Shown in pieces: positions 38,264-48,141 of a stretch of DNA of 64,000 nucleotides. A program made the position numbers and the translations under genes. Origin of the DNA: Hondaea fermentalgiana (Eukaryota; Sar; Bigyra; Thraustochytrida; Thraustochytriidae). Where the stretch lies: positions 427,699-491,698 of the forward strand of contig NPFB01000040.1 in the NCBI GenBank assembly GCA_014084085.1, given 5' to 3'. Numbering within the stretch: the stretch's first letter is position 1; every line of letters starts with the position of its first letter. The notes under the pieces are model-generated. The model did no database searches, was not told where the DNA came from, and saw nothing but the letters and a program-made list of their open reading frames with translations.

Positions 38264-39583
38264 ATGACAAACAAGATCGCCACCGTTGCAACTGCGAGCA
38301 ATGCTGGGCCCGCTTCGACCGTGCAAACGGCGGCGGGACTCGGGAGTTCGGGCTTCGGCAGCGCGGGAAAATGGCCTAGTGCTCGATCTCTCCTGAATGT
38401 CGACGCGCTCGACGCCGTCTTGAGGGAACTCGCAGCGCAGCGTGAAACACAAGAGACGGCTCTGGGAAACCTGGAGCGTGGATTTCAAGCCAAGGCCAGC
38501 GCCCTCGATGTCAAACACATCGAGTCACGTCTTGAAGCCTGGGCAGCCAAACTAGGCAATGACCTGAAAAGCGTGCGTCAACGCATCGACATCGTCGATC
38601 GGGGCGATGTTCAGGACACCGATGCTAGCTCGCAACGCCTCGGCCGTGTCGTGGCATGGCAGCTTCGCCGTCTCGAACAGATCGACGCCGCGCTTGCTCG
38701 TAAAGCAACACAAGAACGCTGCGATGCCGTTTATGAGCGCCTTCACGAAATGTATGTGAGCCTGAACCGCTCGATGCAGACGGAACACGCCAAAATACGA
38801 GACGTTGATACTCTCCGCGATGCGCATGCAGAACTCTCCCGCCAAGTCACACTTGTCCAGCAACTGCTCGCCGGGAAGCTTGACAAGTCGACTTTTGCAC
38901 ATTTGGATGCTCTCGCGCAGCGCGTACGGTCATTTACAGACAGCCACGATGCTCTGCTTGATCGCGCGCAGAATGCCGAGGATCGCCTCGCCAGAAGCGA
39001 ATCCGCTTTGGAAAAACAGGCTGCACAAATTCGTAAACTCAATGCAGCTCTGTGTACCATGCAGAAAAGGCTTGATGCAAGTGCGCGCGCAGCTGACCAA
39101 GATCTCTTGGCCGCTCGTCTGGTAGAGATGCAAGAGCGCGTCGAAGAAAGTGCGGCCGCCAAAGACGTAGTTCGCATTGACTCTTCCTTGGCGCGTACAA
39201 GAGATCGCGTCGATCAGCTTGCGGCCTCTGTGGAAAGCGCAATCAAACCTTTGCAGACCAAACTCGCCACGGACCAGCGCAGTCTGGCCGAGCGCGCTGA
39301 AGCAGCGGCTGTTCAGGAACGCAAGACCATACAGGCGCTTCACAAAGATATTGCTCACATAAAGGAACGTCTTCAGACGCGCGCGAGTCAGACTGATCTC
39401 GCATCCTTATTAGAGTGGTCACAGGATGCCAAAGCTCAGCATGGTTCTCTCGAGAAGCGCATGGATTTCGCTCTTCGTTTTATCGACTGGTACTCGAAGT
39501 CATCATCATTAGCGTCTCCCCCTTCATTTGCTTCGCAAACCTCGGCGGCGAGGCCTCCAATGTCAGTCTTGTCCAAGAGATAG
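38264..39583 (+). CDS. Coiled-coil protein of unknown function
   Basis: A 439-residue protein, almost entirely coiled coil after a 40-residue Ala/Gly/Ser-rich start. Heptads run from about 45 to 410, with recurring 'KxT/S...L...LxxR' units (for example Lys-Ala-Ser, Lys-Ala-Thr and Arg-Ala-Ser-Gln-Thr-Asp spaced at about 50-80 residues) that suggest internal repeats. There is no enzyme motif or membrane segment. The C-terminus is Ser/Pro-rich. Such proteins are common in centriole, basal body and flagellar structures, which would suit the flagellar genes in this window, but this is only a suggestion. Single exon with a clear ATG. Confidence 0.65.
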   Translation: MTNKIATVATASNAGPASTVQTAAGLGSSGFGSAGKWPSARSLLNVDALDAVLRELAAQRETQETALGNLERGFQAKASALDVKHIESRLEAWAAKLGNDLKSVRQRIDIVDRGDVQDTDASSQRLGRVVAWQLRRLEQIDAALARKATQERCDAVYERLHEMYVSLNRSMQTEHAKIRDVDTLRDAHAELSRQVTLVQQLLAGKLDKSTFAHLDALAQRVRSFTDSHDALLDRAQNAEDRLARSESALEKQAAQIRKLNAALCTMQKRLDASARAADQDLLAARLVEMQERVEESAAAKDVVRIDSSLARTRDRVDQLAASVESAIKPLQTKLATDQRSLAERAEAAAVQERKTIQALHKDIAHIKERLQTRASQTDLASLLEWSQDAKAQHGSLEKRMDFALRFIDWYSKSSSLASPPSFASQTSAARPPMSVLSKR

Positions 39584-40207
39584 TTGTAAAGTAATACCCG
39601 TGACTTATTAGTTTGACGTTTGTTGAAGATCGCTTTATTGTGTTGGCATTATGCTGGTGATCGCGAGCAATTCGCAGTGAATGAAACATTACAAACCTCG
39701 TTGGAGGCTCCAATGTCAGACACGTACATTTATTGTCAAGCTTCATCGAAAACTGGTTTGTTTTTTTGGATTCTGCATGCATGTCGCGACCCCTACATCC
39801 GGGGGGAAATGAAAGTGAAAATGCAATCTTACGCAGGTTGCAAATCTTCAGCATCTCAGTCAGCGAGCTTTAAATATTAATGACTCAAGCTCCTTGCCTC
39901 TATGCTCGCCTCTGCAAAGCCGCTGGCCTCCGCAATCACTTTTTGAGCACTTGGTAAACATTCTCGAGGCCCCTGCGGAGAAAGTTTTGCGAAAAAGGCA
40001 ATCAAATTCTTGGATGGCAATGAAAAGAGAACACAGAATGGGGATTCCTTTTTACGCACTGCACTCCCAGCGCGTTGTAGACCTATTTACGGATCTTCTG
40101 ACGCAGCGCGCACTGCGAGCGTGCGTGCGTGCGCAGAGGCTAGCTCATCATAGCGCAGAACACAAACAGAGAGAGAAGCGGGTAGACAGAGACACCTTCG
40201 CCAAAGA
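39584..40207. other. Intergenic region
   Basis: AT-richer than its surroundings. It contains the 3' flank of the coiled-coil gene and the promoter of the G6PD-like gene. No gene is seen. Confidence 0.5.
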
Positions 40208-41773
40208 ATGACCTCGGGCGCCAAGCGCAAGGCCTCGGCCTCGGCAGCATCCATGAGCACGACCGCGGCGATGCGACTCGCGCTGCTTGGGCTTCTCGTG
40301 GTGTCGTTGCTACTGCAGACGACCGCTGCGGGCCGAGTCAACGTGGTGCTCTTGGGGGCGACAGGCAACCTTGCAGAGAAATACTTGTGGCAAGGTCTCT
40401 ACAATATCCATGAAGCTGGGCTCAAGACCGGCGATGAAATGTTCGTCTACGCGGCGGCGACCAAAGACGCCAGCAAGTCGAGCCCGATTCTCCAGCGAAT
40501 TCTCGCCAACAACATTACCGCGTCGAGCCCAGAGTCCAAGGCTGCTTTTCTCGCGCGCGTCTCCTCGTACGTTCAATTACGTAGCGAAGAACAGTACGCA
40601 GCTCTGGGCGAGCGCATGCTCGAAGATATGCGCGCCTCAGGTGAAACCGAGGCCGGCAGACTTCTTTACCTTTCGGTGCCACCCAAGTTCTTTGGTCCCA
40701 TCGCTGACAACATCAACAAGCATCTTCGGCCGCAAGGCAAGAATGCCTGGCTTCGCGTGATTGTGGAAAAACCTTTTGGGGTCGACACGTCTTCTGCAGA
40801 GTCACTGGCTGCATCGCTGTACGAATCACTCGACAAGGACGAGATCCTCTTAGTCGATCACTACATGGGCAAATCAGGCTTGCATGGAATTCGTGATTTT
40901 GTCAAAGCCAATTCCCTGCCGGACTTTGTTGGCAAGAACCGCCGCGTTTCACGTGTAGAGATTGGTATGCTCGAGACTGAGGATTGCAAGGGCCGCACAG
41001 GGTTCTATGAAGAGGTCGGCGTGTTACGCGACACCATGCAGAACCACCTCATGATGATGCTTGCACTTTTGGGAATGGATGCCGATACCTCCGTCGCTGG
41101 AGCTGCCGAAGCTGACGCGCGCAAGCTCGTCTTTGAACAGCTTTCCGCCGCCTCATTGGACAGAGTCGCGCGCATTGCCCAGTACGCATCTTACCACGAC
41201 CACGTAAACGAAGATCGCGCCAAGTGGGACGAACCACTTCTTGAGGAACGATCCATGACACCCACGTATGCACACGTCGTTCTCAAGCTTCAAGGCGCCA
41301 ATGACGTTCTTGATAATGTACCCATCCACTTCAAATCGGGCAAGGCACTCAGCACTCGTCGCGCCTACACGGAGCTGCACTTTGATGATGGCGAGGTTCT
41401 CATCTTCAATCTCCAGGGACCTGCAGGAGCATCAGGCGCCAAGGGAGCTCTTGTGGCGGCCTCGAGCGCGCTTCCCTCTTTTCAAGCACCGTCCGACTGG
41501 GAGGTTAAGGACATTGAAGGTTTTGGTCGCGTTGCAATGGCCCCTGATGGCCCGTTTGCTTACGAGGTACTTTTGCGCGCTGGCCTTGAAGGTGTCCGCG
41601 AGCACTTTGTGCGTTTGGACGAGGTTCTCGAGTCTTGGCGCGTTTGGACGCCGCTTCTTGAGGAGATTGAGGCCGGAAAGGTAGCTCATCGTCTCGAGGC
41701 ATACAAGCACGGCGCGGAAATCTTTGCTTCAGATTCCAAGGATGAAAAGGAAATCCCTCGCGATGAGCTCTAA
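40208..41773 (+). CDS. ER-lumenal glucose-6-phosphate dehydrogenase (H6PD-type)
   Basis: A 521-residue protein. Residues 15-42 form a signal peptide or anchor, and the protein ends RDEL (518-521), an ER-retrieval signal of the KDEL type. The catalytic domain follows the animal H6PD pattern: GATGNLAEKYLWQG (50-63; usual GATGDLAKKYLWQG), 'LYLSVPPKFFG', VEKPFG (186-191), DHYMGK (217-222) with the catalytic His/Lys, and MQNHL (277-281) with the second catalytic His. It would oxidise glucose-6-phosphate to 6-phosphogluconolactone and make NADPH in the ER lumen. Animal H6PD carries a C-terminal 6-phosphogluconolactonase domain; here the protein ends before it. The Asp to Asn and Lys to Glu changes in the coenzyme loop may alter cofactor preference. 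Confidence 0.85.
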   Translation: MTSGAKRKASASAASMSTTAAMRLALLGLLVVSLLLQTTAAGRVNVVLLGATGNLAEKYLWQGLYNIHEAGLKTGDEMFVYAAATKDASKSSPILQRILANNITASSPESKAAFLARVSSYVQLRSEEQYAALGERMLEDMRASGETEAGRLLYLSVPPKFFGPIADNINKHLRPQGKNAWLRVIVEKPFGVDTSSAESLAASLYESLDKDEILLVDHYMGKSGLHGIRDFVKANSLPDFVGKNRRVSRVEIGMLETEDCKGRTGFYEEVGVLRDTMQNHLMMMLALLGMDADTSVAGAAEADARKLVFEQLSAASLDRVARIAQYASYHDHVNEDRAKWDEPLLEERSMTPTYAHVVLKLQGANDVLDNVPIHFKSGKALSTRRAYTELHFDDGEVLIFNLQGPAGASGAKGALVAASSALPSFQAPSDWEVKDIEGFGRVAMAPDGPFAYEVLLRAGLEGVREHFVRLDEVLESWRVWTPLLEEIEAGKVAHRLEAYKHGAEIFASDSKDEKEIPRDEL

Positions 41774-41887
41774 AGGAATTCATTTTTTTCCACCTTGAAG
41801 AAATGTTGGATCTTTTTCTTCTTCCGAAACTTCTTTAGTCCAAAAAGTATACGTACACCACATGGTTAAGATTACTAGGCCTACTGC

Positions 41888-43141
41888 TTAGCACTTCCAA
41901 ATTCTGCAAGTGTTGTCCTTGGAGCCGGTGATAATGGTGTCACCCGTGTAGTTAAAGGCGCAGCTGAAGATTTCATCTGTGTGACCGTCCAAGACCTGGA
42001 GGCAGTCACCCGTCTCAACGTCCCAAACACGCGCGCTCTTGTCCGAACTCGCCGTGAGGATCTTCGAACCCTGAGGGTTAAAAGTCACCTTTGAGATTTC
42101 TCCTTCGTGGCCAATGAGAATGGCCTGGCAGGCGCCAGTCATGACGTTGTAGCAGCGCGAAGTGCCGTCCGCTGAGGCGGTCACCAACTTGTTTCCATTC
42201 GAGTTGAAGCAAACGTCCAGAATTTCGTCATTATGTCCACGCAGCGTCTGCACGCATTGGCCCGAGGCAATGTCCCACAGCTTGACCGAACGGTCGATGG
42301 AACCCGACACACAAAGGTCGCCAGCGTAGTTAAACTGGGTGCTCGAGATCTCGCCATGGTGACCTTGCATGGTATGGATGCACTTGCCGCTGCGAACGTC
42401 CCAGACCTTGACCGAGTGATCAAAGGAGCCCGTGATGATCTTGTCGCCAAAAGTGTTAAAGTTAAGGCTGACAATTTCTGCCGAGTGCCCGCGCAAAGTG
42501 TGCAGCTCGGCTCCAGTCTCGACGTCCCAAAGTTTGGCTGTGTTATCCATGGAGCCCGTGGCCACAATGGAGCTACTCGGATCAAACGAAAGGCAAACAA
42601 TCTCGGTGGAGTGGCCACGGAAGGTATGATAAAGTTGGCCTGTGGTACTGTTCCACAGCTTGCAAGTCTTGTCAAAGGAACCGGTGATGATCTTGTCTCC
42701 GTACGGATTATTGAACGCAATAGCGTACACCACATTCTTGTGACCTTCCAAGGTGAGCTGCTCGTCGCCGGTTTGCGTATCCCAGACCTTGCATGTTCGA
42801 TCGTAGCTTCCTGTAATAAATCGATCGCCTGCCTTGTTGAAGGCGCAATTTGTCAGCGGGAGAATGTGTGCGCGCAAGATCTTGAACAGATAAAAGTCGT
42901 GGTTCTCGTTTTGATCGAGCTTTTCCATCAGCTTGTAGATAAGTTTGCGCAGCTGCGGCTTGCGATTTGCACTAATGAGGGGCTCTTCGTACACAATTTG
43001 GTTCACCAGAACCTCCACGTCCGTCTCGGGGGTAAGCCGCAAGAGGTCGATCTCCTTTGAGCCCCGCGTGCCATCGCGCCTCTCGTACTCGAGAACGATG
43101 CCTGGCGGGTAGTATCGGAGGAGGAAACGCTTCAACTTCAT
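41888..43141 (-). CDS. DAW1: Dynein assembly factor with WD repeats (DAW1/ODA16)
   Basis: A 417-residue protein, close in length to animal DAW1 (415). The N-terminal helical domain starts [14 protein letters not shown], the family hallmark, followed by '[18 protein letters not shown]' which leads into eight WD40 repeats with regular GH...D...WD endings (for example [36 protein letters not shown]). DAW1/ODA16 is the IFT46-binding adaptor that brings outer-arm dynein into flagella. Its presence implies motile flagella at some life stage. The ATG at 43141 gives the canonical start; the extra 15 residues upstream are dropped. Confidence 0.95.
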   Translation of the reverse strand: MKLKRFLLRYYPPGIVLEYERRDGTRGSKEIDLLRLTPETDVEVLVNQIVYEEPLISANRKPQLRKLIYKLMEKLDQNENHDFYLFKILRAHILPLTNCAFNKAGDRFITGSYDRTCKVWDTQTGDEQLTLEGHKNVVYAIAFNNPYGDKIITGSFDKTCKLWNSTTGQLYHTFRGHSTEIVCLSFDPSSSIVATGSMDNTAKLWDVETGAELHTLRGHSAEIVSLNFNTFGDKIITGSFDHSVKVWDVRSGKCIHTMQGHHGEISSTQFNYAGDLCVSGSIDRSVKLWDIASGQCVQTLRGHNDEILDVCFNSNGNKLVTASADGTSRCYNVMTGACQAILIGHEGEISKVTFNPQGSKILTASSDKSARVWDVETGDCLQVLDGHTDEIFSCAFNYTGDTIITGSKDNTCRIWKC

Positions 43142-43193
43142 CTTGAGAGCGACCCGGCTTCGTCGAGGCTTTTTGTCTCGTATCAACGAGCGT

Positions 43194-43217
43194 CACGCAC
43201 GCACGCACGCACGCACG
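43194..43217. repeat. (GCAC)n tetranucleotide repeat
   Basis: Six units just upstream of the DAW1 start codon on the minus strand. Confidence 0.85.
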
Positions 43218-44022
43218 TCCGTACGTGCTGTGCTTTTCCGTCGCTGTGCGGATCAGCACGGTTCTCGCGTCGAGTGACCGATATTTATTTGATGCTATGC
43301 CACTTCGCGTGGCCTCGGCCCTTTTCTTCTTCTCAATGGCTCGCAAAGCTCAGGCACTCAATGTCTTGCCGCGCTCTCATCTCAGCCGGGGGTCGACGAA
43401 AGATGACCGTTTCCCTACTAGGCATTTGCCTTACTGTTAGCCTACAGCGCAGCGCAAATGCATGCAGACTGTCAAGTGTAGAATGTAGTAAGTAAATCAA
43501 GCGAGCCGCCGTTTCATTTTGCAAGCACTATGAGTTCTCCCTAGGCTCAACTACTAGGCCTGCCTGTAAGCTGCGAATACGAAGAAAAAGGACAAACAAC
43601 TCCGCGCCGCCACGGCATGCCACAGGACGAGATTTCTTCACTTGCATTATTCATCCATCATCCTTTAGTCATACTTTCTTGTCTCTCATGTTCGTTCGCT
43701 AGACGTACCTGCCTTTGATGGTAGGCAAGTCAACGCGCTGGACCTTGCATGCCGCCGACTTGGCTTAGCAGGCCACGATGAAGACTCGCCGATTTCTCAC
43801 TTACAAACAACCTGCTCCCCTCACCGACGCACGCTCCTTGGGTCTTGACTAACAGTAAACGCAAACATCACTTTCCAAAGTTGCTTGTTGTGCCATCAGA
43901 AGGCGAAGGAAAGTCGAAGAAAAAAAACGTAACGGACAGGTCCATCCGCGCTGGCCCTTGCATGCATGGCCTACTTGGTGTGCTGCTCGCGAGCTCAAAT
44001 TTACCCGGTGCAGACAAGGCAA

Positions 44023-44069
44023 GCAGACAGGCAGGCAGAAAGGCAGACAGGCAGACAGGCAGAAAGGCC
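44023..44069. repeat. GGCAGACA/GGCAGAAA repeat
   Basis: About six imperfect eight-base units in the promoter region of the PKA regulatory subunit gene. Confidence 0.7.
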
Positions 44070-44276
44070 AAATCCGCTCGAGGGCGACCTTCGCACGCTC
44101 CGCTCGGCTGCTGCACGTGGCTGGTCTCGGCGTCGGAGCAGCGCAGCGCTCTCGAAACTCGTGCAGCGCAGAACCGGTAGCCCCGGCAACGGCGCAGCAG
44201 GGCGAGCAGACAGACACTTTGTTGGCTGGTGAACGAGACGCGCGAGGACAGCGTATAGACAACGGAACCGGACATA

Positions 44277-45470
44277 ATGTCGGCCGCAGAGAGCGCCGTG
44301 CAGAAAGAGCTGCAGGACTACCTCGCAGAGAAGGGGGTGAACAGCCTCTTTGTCAAGATCGTCGAGCACCTGCTCATGGAAAAGCCAGAGAACCCAGTCT
44401 CCTTTATGGTCGAGTACCTGCTCGACAACTTCCCTGACGAGACGACCGGGTTCTGCAAGGTCGCCGACAAGGCGAGCAAAGCAAGCACGAATGCCGCCGC
44501 CTCGTCTGGCGCGACGGAAAATGCCGAGACCGAGGAGAAGGAATACTATGAGGAAACTGACGAGGATGATGACGACGACGACTACGTTGACGAGCTGCCG
44601 CAGGTCCCTGCCAAGCAGCGCCCTACGGGTCGTCGCGTGTCCGTGTCAGCCGGCGTCCTCGACATGAACGCGGAGGTCAAGGAGGTCAAGTTCGACAAGT
44701 GCGACGAAGACAAGGAAACCTTGACCAAAATTATGTCGGAGAGTGTGCTGTGCTCGCACCTCGAGCCTGCTGAGGTGAGCCGGATTGTCGATGCTTTCGA
44801 AAAGGTCACCTTTGACGCCGATACTGAGATCATCTCCCAGGGTGACCTCGAGGCCGAGCACTACTACGTTCTGGGCAAGGGCTCCGCGGCAGTCTACAAG
44901 GACGAGGTCAAGCTCGACCTGGTGTACGGCGCTGGTGACGGATTTGGCGAGCTCGCGCTCATGTACAATGCACCCCGTGCCGCGACGGTCAAGTCGCTCG
45001 AGGCGTGCGAGGTATGGCGTCTTGACCAGATGACCTTCAAGGTCATCGTCATGGGCTCCGCCATCAAAAAGCGCGAACGATACACTGCCTTTCTTGAAAA
45101 GGTCCCCATTCTCTCGGAGATGGCGCCCAATGAGCGTCTCGTGCTTGCCGACGCGCTGCGCCCGCGCACCTTTGACAAGAACATGGTCATTGTCAATGAG
45201 GGTGACAATGGTGATGAGTTCTACATTATCGAGAGCGGCACTGTGCGTGTCGAGAAGGGGGGCAAGTTCATTTCCAACCTGAAGGAGGGAGACTACTTTG
45301 GAGAAATTGCTCTTCTTACCTCGAAGAAGCGTCAGGCGACAGTCATTGCAGAGTCTGACTCTGTCAAGGTCTTGACTGTGCATCGCAAGGTCTTCCAGCG
45401 CGTGCTTGGCCCACTCTCCGAGATCCTCTCCCGCAACATGGAGGCCTACTCGAACTATCTCATCGCTTAG
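44277..45470 (+). CDS. cAMP-dependent protein kinase regulatory subunit
   Basis: A 397-residue protein with PKA-R layout. Residues 1-55 are an RIIa-type dimerisation/docking helix pair ('LQDYLAEKGVNSLFVKIVEHLL'). A very acidic linker follows, then the inhibitor site RRVS (119-122). Because it carries Ser at the P-site, it is a phosphorylatable, type II-like inhibitor. Two cyclic-nucleotide-binding domains follow. Their phosphate-binding cassettes FGELALMYNAPRAATV (from 223) and FGEIALLTSKKRQATV (from 341) each keep the Glu and Arg that hold cAMP. It would keep PKA catalytic subunits inactive until cAMP rises, and in flagellates some R subunits dock on the axoneme through AKAPs. Single exon, clear ATG. 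Confidence 0.93.
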   Translation: MSAAESAVQKELQDYLAEKGVNSLFVKIVEHLLMEKPENPVSFMVEYLLDNFPDETTGFCKVADKASKASTNAAASSGATENAETEEKEYYEETDEDDDDDDYVDELPQVPAKQRPTGRRVSVSAGVLDMNAEVKEVKFDKCDEDKETLTKIMSESVLCSHLEPAEVSRIVDAFEKVTFDADTEIISQGDLEAEHYYVLGKGSAAVYKDEVKLDLVYGAGDGFGELALMYNAPRAATVKSLEACEVWRLDQMTFKVIVMGSAIKKRERYTAFLEKVPILSEMAPNERLVLADALRPRTFDKNMVIVNEGDNGDEFYIIESGTVRVEKGGKFISNLKEGDYFGEIALLTSKKRQATVIAESDSVKVLTVHRKVFQRVLGPLSEILSRNMEAYSNYLIA

Positions 45471-45840
45471 ACAAATTTAATGTTCAATGTATCCCCTCTC
45501 TTTACGTTTGCTGCTTCGTTTTCTTTCACGTTCTTTTTGAAACCGCACGTGACTCATACATTCACGCATAAGTATATGAGTCGATCCTGCCCGTACAGGA
45601 ACATCGCCGTCATCGAAGTAACATACATCACGAGAATGTTTTCATGCATGCATTTGCTAGCCTTTTTCCGTGCTCACATTGCAGTCTTTTTCTGTGTTCA
45701 CGCTTGCGCAAATCCCGAACCTGATCTTTGCCGCAGAGTACGGTACAAAACGAAACCTTCTTCCTTCTCTTCTGCTCCATTGGCAACCTCTTTGCATGTG
45801 ATCCTCCTCTTTTATTGAATTTTTATTTTGTTTGTGAAAT
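45471..45840. other. Intergenic region, convergent 3' ends
   Basis: Shared 3' flanks of the PKA-R and Kelch-BTB genes, T-rich. No gene is seen. Confidence 0.5.
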
Positions 45841-48141
45841 CTAAAATTGATGTAACGCCGCGGTCATGCCGACGGACTCGGAGTCGGCCCCAGCACCTAG
45901 TGACAAACCTGAGCTTCGCATAATAATTTCCATCAAAAGCTCCGGCTCCTGCTTTAGCTCCTGAAACTCTGGTGTCGCGCGCAGCGCTACAATGTTGTCC
46001 ACGATAAAATCGAGGCAAATGTTCTTGAGGGAGTCGGCATTATACATGTATGCTTGCAGCAAGATCTGCACGCAATTGACTGGCGTGATGCTCTTAAAGA
46101 TGGCAACTTCGCATAGACTTTTCAAACGAGGCAGAATGTAGCGCTCCGAAGCCACGAGGAGCGGGACCGCAAGCTCTGGCGTGACCTCGACGGCGTCAGT
46201 GTACAGGTATTCAACAACAGCGCGAAATACGTCGTATTGAATGTCGGGAAGCTCGATCACCTTTGCCAAGTCCTCGCGCATGCCGCCGAAAAGCAGCGCG
46301 CGGAAATGTTCCGAACGTGCAGCCAAGAGTGCACGAACGGCCCGCACAGGGCGATTCTCGACCATGAAGGTCACATCGCTAAATAGCTCGTGGTCGATGA
46401 GTTTCGCGAGGTCGCTCGTCAGTCGAGGAGGCTCCACATTGATGCTTAGGAAGGGGAACTCGAAGAAGTCGTTGAGCACGATGCGGCCGTTATAGCCTCC
46501 AAAAACGAAAAAAGAATTCTCGTACACGTGCGCCACAAGACTCGATCTTCCGCTCGGTACCTCGCCCGTGATTTTGAGCTGACGCCACGTCCTCGTTGTA
46601 AAGGAAAATTGGTGCATGTCGTTTAGCCGCTGCGCTCCTTGGTAACCACCGAAGACGTAAAAGAGATCGCCATGGATTCCGCATGCGTGAAAGTACCTTC
46701 CAATTGGCCGATAGCCTTCGTCGGCAGTTTTAATCTCGACCCAGCGAGATTCTCGAATTCGAAACTCCCAAAGGTCATTTTTGCGTTCGACACCATCATA
46801 GCCACCAAACATAAAGATGCTATGCCGTCTTTGCACCCACGCAGGACAGCTTCGTCGAGAAGGCACGAGGCCGACAGGCTCGACTTGGGTCCATCTTGCA
46901 GTCGCTAGATCCAAGGCATACATGTCATTGAGCCAAGTCGTACCATTGTAGCCTCCAAAAAGGATGAGCTTGTTTTCGTATGTGACTGAGACAAAGCCAA
47001 AGCGATGAGAGGGGATTGTGCCTGTTGCCATGATGAGACGCCAACTTCGAAGTTCTGTATTGAACTCCCATGTGTCATTGAGCCAATTATAGCCATTGTA
47101 GCCACCAAAGAGGTAGAGGCATTTGCCAAACGTTACAAACCCATTGTTCTCTCTTGGCCCCGGCGTCTGTGCCCTCGGTTCGTCCAGTTCGATTCTGCGC
47201 CAGACGCGCGAGATAAAGCAGTACTCGTAAAAGTCATCGAGACGTTTTTCGCCGCCATATCCACCAAAGACATAGAGTTTTGATCCGAGCACGACAGAAG
47301 CGGCACCGCTCCGTGGGCCTGGGGTGTCACCCACGCAAGGGAGCCTGCGCCAGCTCCTCCGGGCCATTACACTGCCGTTAATGTCCGCGCTGGCAATGGC
47401 GCTGGCTTCCGGACCGGCGCCCGTGTCTGTGTCGGTCGTTTGCCCCTGGCCTTGGCTGATGATACCTTGGCCTTGGCTTTGACTCGTATTTTGCATTTGG
47501 CTTACATCCTGACCATGTAGTTGACTCTGTTCCTGTCCCTGTGCCTGTGGCGGTGCCTGTGCATGTCCTTGTCCCTGTCCCTGTTGTTCATCCTGACCCT
47601 GCCCCTGCCCTTGGCCCTGCGCCTGTCCGTGGTTTATCAGAGTAGCCTGAGCCTGCATGAGCGCAGCAGCGGGAAGCCCTGGTTGAGCCGGCGGAGGGTC
47701 GAGCGTGCCTCGTGAGGAAACTCGCGAGATTTGAGCAGTTAAGATCGGGCCTTCCAACTGCAGACGCTGCTGAAGAGACTCGAGCGATAGAGTGTCAGCA
47801 ACAAGTCTGTTGCTCATGGCTGCGAGAGTGTTTGTCGCAGATCTGGCATCAGCTTGTGTCGCCGGTCGAGAAGATCGTGAATTTGGTGCTGCAGACGCTC
47901 CAGCAGATTCTCCGGCGTTATTTTGCGCACCATTTTGAGAAAGTGGGGGCGGGGGTGGCTGCTGCTGCTGATGCTGATGTTGCTGTTGCTGTTGCTGTTG
48001 CTGTTCCAGCGCATGCTGTATTTGCGACGACGAGGACGACGAGGATGACGACGATGAGGAGCCTTGATGCCTTAGGGTAGCGGTATTGGTGGTGGGCACA
48101 TTTGATGGCACCGGATCGATTCCTTTTCCAGCTTGTTGCAT
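45841..48141 (-). CDS. Kelch-repeat and BTB-domain protein (LZTR1-like order)
   Basis: A 766-residue protein. The first 260 residues are low complexity: poly-Ser (27-39), poly-Gln with His (48-61) and a (Gly-Gln)n region around 170-235. Residues about 270-565 hold six Kelch blades with repeated FGGY and closely spaced Trp (YVFGGYGG, YLFGGYNG, ILFGGYNG, FMFGGYDG, YVFGGYQG, FVFGGYNG). A BTB domain (about 580-690; 'LFSDVTFMVENRPVRAVRALLAARS') and a BACK-like helical end follow. Kelch before BTB is the order of LZTR1 and related cullin-3 substrate adaptors, so a role in choosing proteins for ubiquitination is likely. The single start ATG at 48141 precedes the low-complexity part. Confidence 0.85.
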   Translation of the reverse strand: MQQAGKGIDPVPSNVPTTNTATLRHQGSSSSSSSSSSSSQIQHALEQQQQQQQQHQHQQQQPPPPPLSQNGAQNNAGESAGASAAPNSRSSRPATQADARSATNTLAAMSNRLVADTLSLESLQQRLQLEGPILTAQISRVSSRGTLDPPPAQPGLPAAALMQAQATLINHGQAQGQGQGQGQDEQQGQGQGHAQAPPQAQGQEQSQLHGQDVSQMQNTSQSQGQGIISQGQGQTTDTDTGAGPEASAIASADINGSVMARRSWRRLPCVGDTPGPRSGAASVVLGSKLYVFGGYGGEKRLDDFYEYCFISRVWRRIELDEPRAQTPGPRENNGFVTFGKCLYLFGGYNGYNWLNDTWEFNTELRSWRLIMATGTIPSHRFGFVSVTYENKLILFGGYNGTTWLNDMYALDLATARWTQVEPVGLVPSRRSCPAWVQRRHSIFMFGGYDGVERKNDLWEFRIRESRWVEIKTADEGYRPIGRYFHACGIHGDLFYVFGGYQGAQRLNDMHQFSFTTRTWRQLKITGEVPSGRSSLVAHVYENSFFVFGGYNGRIVLNDFFEFPFLSINVEPPRLTSDLAKLIDHELFSDVTFMVENRPVRAVRALLAARSEHFRALLFGGMREDLAKVIELPDIQYDVFRAVVEYLYTDAVEVTPELAVPLLVASERYILPRLKSLCEVAIFKSITPVNCVQILLQAYMYNADSLKNICLDFIVDNIVALRATPEFQELKQEPELLMEIIMRSSGLSLGAGADSESVGMTAALHQF

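Larger units (their letters stand above)
43142..44276. other. Divergent promoter region with simple repeats
   Basis: A (GCAC)n run at 43194-43217 lies 53 bases upstream of DAW1, and a GGCAGACA-type repeat at about 44023-44069 lies 210 bases upstream of the PKA-R start. There is a TAGGCCTG site at 43555-43562. No gene is supported. Confidence 0.5.
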
